Source: Wandonia haliotis (lineage in GTDB: Bacteria; Bacteroidota; Bacteroidia; Flavobacteriales_D; Crocinitomicaceae). Taken from it: 64,000 nucleotides of DNA. The stretch covers positions 186,001 through 250,000 of the forward strand of contig NZ_BAAAFH010000003.1 of assembly GCF_039523435.1 (NCBI RefSeq), written 5' to 3'. Below the pieces are notes generated by a model that made no database searches, was not told the origin of the DNA, and worked only from the letters and a program-made list of their open reading frames with translations. Shown piece after piece: positions 62,401 through 64,000 of the stretch. The position numbers were made by a program, and so were the translations under genes. Numbering within the stretch: the stretch's first letter is position 1; every line of letters starts with the position of its first letter.

Positions 62401-62713
62401 CGTTGTAGTAACCGGAAGTAATGGATGTGAAGGAACTTCTGCGGTGTACACGGTAATGGGGCTATCCCTATCTGATTTTGAAAATCCTACATATACGGTT
62501 GCTCCTAATCCGGCTAATGAGACGGTAACCATTTCAACACAGGCTGACTTTAATGTTGCGTTGTATGATGCGGGAGGAAACCTTGTACACAAAAGCGAAT
62601 CACAGAATAAAGGAGCAAATATTGCTGTTTCCGGGTTATCTAATGGGGTGTATTATATACAGATCACATCAGAAACGGTATCGGAGACATTTAAATTAGT
62701 CGTGCAACACTAA
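59423..62713 (+). CDS. Large exported protein: LTD + Calx-beta + choice-of-anchor I + type A T9SS signal
   Basis: A 1096-residue protein with signal peptide (MKKGYLVIAIGLITFLQ...), a lamin-tail-like start (LLISEFLQNPSG, YEYVELLAT), a Calx-beta domain (about 255-355; RTVNEDAGTISFTMTPLN, ITDNDR), a choice-of-anchor I region (about 365-855; VANEGEPNDDYTTDPEGSIS, FTANEGDSRDYGG, KNRSDDKGPEPEGIET) related to phytase/alkaline-phosphatase-like propellers, two Ig-like segments and a C-terminal type A sorting signal (YTVAPNPANETVTIS, LSNGVYYIQI). It is secreted by the type IX system. Catalytic activity cannot be judged. Confidence 0.88.
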   Translation: MKKGYLVIAIGLITFLQSTGALGQNPGLLISEFLQNPSGTDSPYEYVELLATDDIDFSVTPYTIIVTNNGTAQAEGWVTGGTYTYAFEISTGTVSVGDVVYVGGTLMAPVGTKLRMIDTGVDGGDGGVGNATSSGVIGNGGANADGIGVFNVPVSSITSSTVPTDAVFFGTGIGAAEVNGGADGYELPVNDLYSGGKLTASSAYVVDADLTVASGMFDLTTNTFVIPRTFSSGTATETSEILFGNAAPVQIGFDENNRTVNEDAGTISFTMTPLNASSNLAQFDLEIVGFSTATDQSDFSIAQMSYTIQPGVTTPITVSVEILEDLLEEQSEYITLTIVNENNVQVSGNPSITLYITDNDRILPAATNEVKLQLLTSFSNGAEDLSSAEITAYDEGSSQLFIANSVANNIDFVDFQDPSNPVLDFSFNVDSIGAVNSITAYNGVVVVALENLDPQQNGYLLFLDADGNWLNRIEVGAMPDMVTFNHAKDKILVANEGEPNDDYTTDPEGSISIVDYSAGAAALTQSDVTMITFTAYNGQEATLRNQGIRIFGPGASASQDFEPEYITVLENDEVAYVSLQENNALAVLDLVNITVEDILPLGTIDHSLFGFGMDVSNVTEGINIANFPVKGMFQPDAISSITIDGSSYIFTANEGDSRDYGGYSEEARIKNLVLDPTVFLDATFLQRDEVLGRLNTTLANGDADNNNQHEEIYTYGTRSFSIWDADGNLVFDSGDWFEQIIAADPVFAEMFNASNTGMSTKNRSDDKGPEPEGIETAYINGVPFAFVSLERIGGVMLFTISDPTAPQYLGYYNNRDVVTNGPDKGAEGLLYIEADASPNGKALLILSNEVSSSLTIFQVETCQELSGLTIATTDGTDEYCEGFSTEIVATSSSTLDYQWNLDHSEISGATESSLEADTPGAYSVSFTNTAESCSGTTAALDIEELPAPVPTITSSDDALTTEVFTGYEWYFEGSALPDSDQQIWTPTENGDYTVVVTGSNGCEGTSAVYTVMGLSLSDFENPTYTVAPNPANETVTISTQADFNVALYDAGGNLVHKSESQNKGANIAVSGLSNGVYYIQITSETVSETFKLVVQH

Positions 62714-62740
62714 GCCGACAATCTGAAAATAATCGTGACA

Positions 62741-62779
62741 AAGCCTTCTGAGTAATCTGCTCGGAAGGCTTATTTTTTT
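62741..62779 (+). terminator. Intrinsic terminator
   Basis: AAGCCTTCTGAG (62741-62752) pairs with CTCGGAAGGCTT (62760-62771; one mismatch), followed by ATTTTTTT. Ends the large secreted-protein transcript. Confidence 0.85.
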
Positions 62780-62859
62780 GATTAAAAACCAGATAGGAAA
62801 TGAAACCGGAAATAAATTAACTTCCAATTTTTGAGTTAGTTATATTTTCGTATATTTCG

Positions 62860-62881
62860 TCATGACAAAATCATGACAAAA
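62860..62881 (+). promoter_or_regulatory. Tandem TCATGACAAAA repeat upstream of ccoS
   Basis: TCATGACAAAA is repeated twice head to tail at 62860-62881, followed by GTCAT, about 70 bases before the ccoS start. It may be a regulator site for the cytochrome oxidase genes. It does not match the FNR consensus TTGAT-N4-ATCAA. Confidence 0.35.
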
Positions 62882-62947
62882 GTCATTTTACTACCTGATG
62901 CTTGTCACTTACTTTGCTCGTTGAAAGAACTTACTTTGCCGATAGAT

Positions 62948-63136
62948 ATGGGAATAATATACATGATGATAGCGGTTAGTTTACTCCTTGCAATAGTCTT
63001 CCTTGTGTCCTTTATATGGGCGACAAAGGACGGACAATTTGACGACGACTACGCTCCGGCTGTTCGCATACTTTTCGACGAAGAAACAAAACAGGAAAAA
63101 GACAAAAAACAAATAGATGGAAATCCAGAAGTTTAG
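62948..63136 (+). CDS. ccoS: Cytochrome cbb3 oxidase assembly protein CcoS
   Basis: The start MGIIYMMIAVSLLLAIVFLV is chosen (62 residues); the frame is open 25 codons upstream through the regulatory repeat. One membrane helix followed by FIWATKDGQFDDDYAPAVRI, the CcoS hallmark. It helps insert cofactors into the cbb3 oxidase. Overlaps ccoN by 20 bases. Confidence 0.9.
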   Translation: MGIIYMMIAVSLLLAIVFLVSFIWATKDGQFDDDYAPAVRILFDEETKQEKDKKQIDGNPEV

Positions 63137-64000
63137 TTACGACAATGTGATCGTAAAGAAGTTCGCTTATGCGACTATTATTTGGGGAATCGTAGGAATG
63201 ACTGTCGGGCTTATAGCAGCTCTTCAGCTCGCTTTTCCACAGTTTTTTAACGACCACCTTTCGGTTAAATATATTTCCTTTGGTCGTATTCGTCCCTTGC
63301 ATACGAATGCTGTGATTTTCGCTTTCGTAGGAAACGCAATTTTCACGGGGGTTTATTATTCACTTCAACGTTTGTTGAAGGCCCGGATGTGGAGTGGTGC
63401 GCTTTCCAATATTAACTTCTGGGGGTGGCAGTTTATTATTGTCTGTGCTGCTATTACACTTCCTTTGGGATACACAACCTCAAAAGAGTACGCGGAACTG
63501 GAATGGTGGATCGACATCCTGATCACATTAATGTGGGTTGTATTCGGTCTCAACATGTTCATGACAATTATTAAGCGTCGTGTAAAGCACTTGTATGTAG
63601 CCATCTGGTTCTATATCGCAACGTTCGTAACAGTAGCAATGCTGCACATATTTAATTCATTTGAAATTCCGGTTTCATTTATGAAAAGTTACTCGTGGTA
63701 TGCCGGAGTACAGGATGCATTGGTACAGTGGTGGTATGGACATAATGCTGTGGCATTCTTCCTGACAACACCATTCCTGGGGTTGATGTATTACTTCGTT
63801 CCGAAAGCAGCAAACCGTCCGGTCTATTCATACCGTCTTTCAATTATTCACTTCTGGGCTTTGATCTTTATCTATATCTGGGCAGGACCTCACCATCTTT
63901 TGTACACAGCACTTCCTGATTGGGCACAGTCACTGGGCGTTGTTTTCTCTGTAATGTTGATCGCTCCGTCTTGGGGAGGAATGCTGAACGGACTGTTGAC
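63117..64000 (+). CDS. ccoN: Cytochrome cbb3 oxidase subunit I, CcoN (3' truncated by window end)
   Basis: Open from the ATG at 63117 to the window edge, 294 full codons. The N-terminal half of a heme-copper oxidase subunit I is visible: KKFAYATIIWGIVGM, RPLHTNAVIFAFVG with the low-spin heme ligand candidate His62, WWYGHNAVAFFLTTPFLGLM with His209, and WAGPHHLLYTALPDW with His259-His260 as copper/heme ligands. The enzyme reduces oxygen with high affinity and pumps protons. In Bacteroidota it is often fused to CcoO, which cannot be checked here. Confidence 0.95.
   Translation, partial: MEIQKFSYDNVIVKKFAYATIIWGIVGMTVGLIAALQLAFPQFFNDHLSVKYISFGRIRPLHTNAVIFAFVGNAIFTGVYYSLQRLLKARMWSGALSNINFWGWQFIIVCAAITLPLGYTTSKEYAELEWWIDILITLMWVVFGLNMFMTIIKRRVKHLYVAIWFYIATFVTVAMLHIFNSFEIPVSFMKSYSWYAGVQDALVQWWYGHNAVAFFLTTPFLGLMYYFVPKAANRPVYSYRLSIIHFWALIFIYIWAGPHHLLYTALPDWAQSLGVVFSVMLIAPSWGGMLNGLL

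Noticed and set aside
1..64000. CRISPR array
   Set aside because: No regularly spaced short direct repeats with unique spacers were seen; the repeats present are PKD units, the DUF4157 cassettes and short regulatory repeats.

Overview
The window reads as a piece of a Bacteroidota chromosome, most likely order Flavobacteriales (a Crocinitomicaceae/Fluviicola-type bacterium is a guess). The evidence is two kinds of type IX secretion sorting domains (a CHU_C/gliding-motility type B end on the first protein, type A ends on two others), promoters of the form TTG-N19-TAnnTTTG in front of the tRNA genes, DUF4296, DUF983 and CcoS-CcoN genes typical of the phylum, and a moderately low GC content.

Layout. 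1-3.7 kb: the 3' part of a giant PKD-repeat surface protein, then tRNA-Leu(CAA). 4.1-36.1 kb: an extracellular contractile injection system (eCIS) locus in three blocks. Block 1 (4.1-10.1 kb) has an AAA+ ATPase, a 1022-aa modular effector ending in a PD-(D/E)xK nuclease that resembles PoNe, a DUF1911-type (PoNi-like) immunity protein, and debris of further immunity-like genes. Block 2 (10.3-13.4 kb, opposite strand) has a lipoprotein and a four-gene regulatory operon (unknown protein, multi-TM protein, histidine kinase, NarL/LuxR response regulator). Block 3 (13.7-36.1 kb) is the machine: DUF4255 tail terminator, an unknown protein, sheath, two tube proteins, DUF5908, LysM protein, VgrG-like spike, PAAR tip, gp25, two large baseplate proteins, a fibre candidate, a tape measure with three repeats exactly 171 residues apart, three cargo nucleases (two with DUF4157), a second AAA+ ATPase and a membrane protein.

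36.1-49.5 kb is ordinary chromosome: DUF983, AraC regulator, purN, marC, yicC-gmk-nadD, DUF4296 lipoprotein, dihydroorotase, polyprenyl-phosphate glycosyltransferase, two exported proteins, and a YhaN/YhaO (SbcCD-like) pair. 49.65 kb is a CAT-anticodon tRNA. 49.8-55.1 kb is a small accessory stretch downstream of that tRNA: an unknown ORF, a nested palindrome, a GGCC-type (NgoPII/HaeIII-like) restriction-modification operon with an XRE regulator and an overlapping ABC-ATPase/TOPRIM-like fourth gene, a second nested palindrome, and a ParD gene with a broken ParE. 55.1-64 kb returns to chromosome: TonB-like protein, DUF2200, LytTR membrane regulator, outer-membrane-type proteins, an esterase lipoprotein, a large LTD/Calx-beta/choice-of-anchor I protein, and ccoS-ccoN (running off the window).

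The most interesting system is the eCIS. Its three cargo nucleases share a short N-terminal motif and have no immunity genes, as expected for cargo aimed at non-kin or eukaryotic targets, while block 1 pairs a DNase-type effector with an immunity protein, which points to bacterial targets. Function of every protein is inferred from sequence pattern only; no database search was possible.
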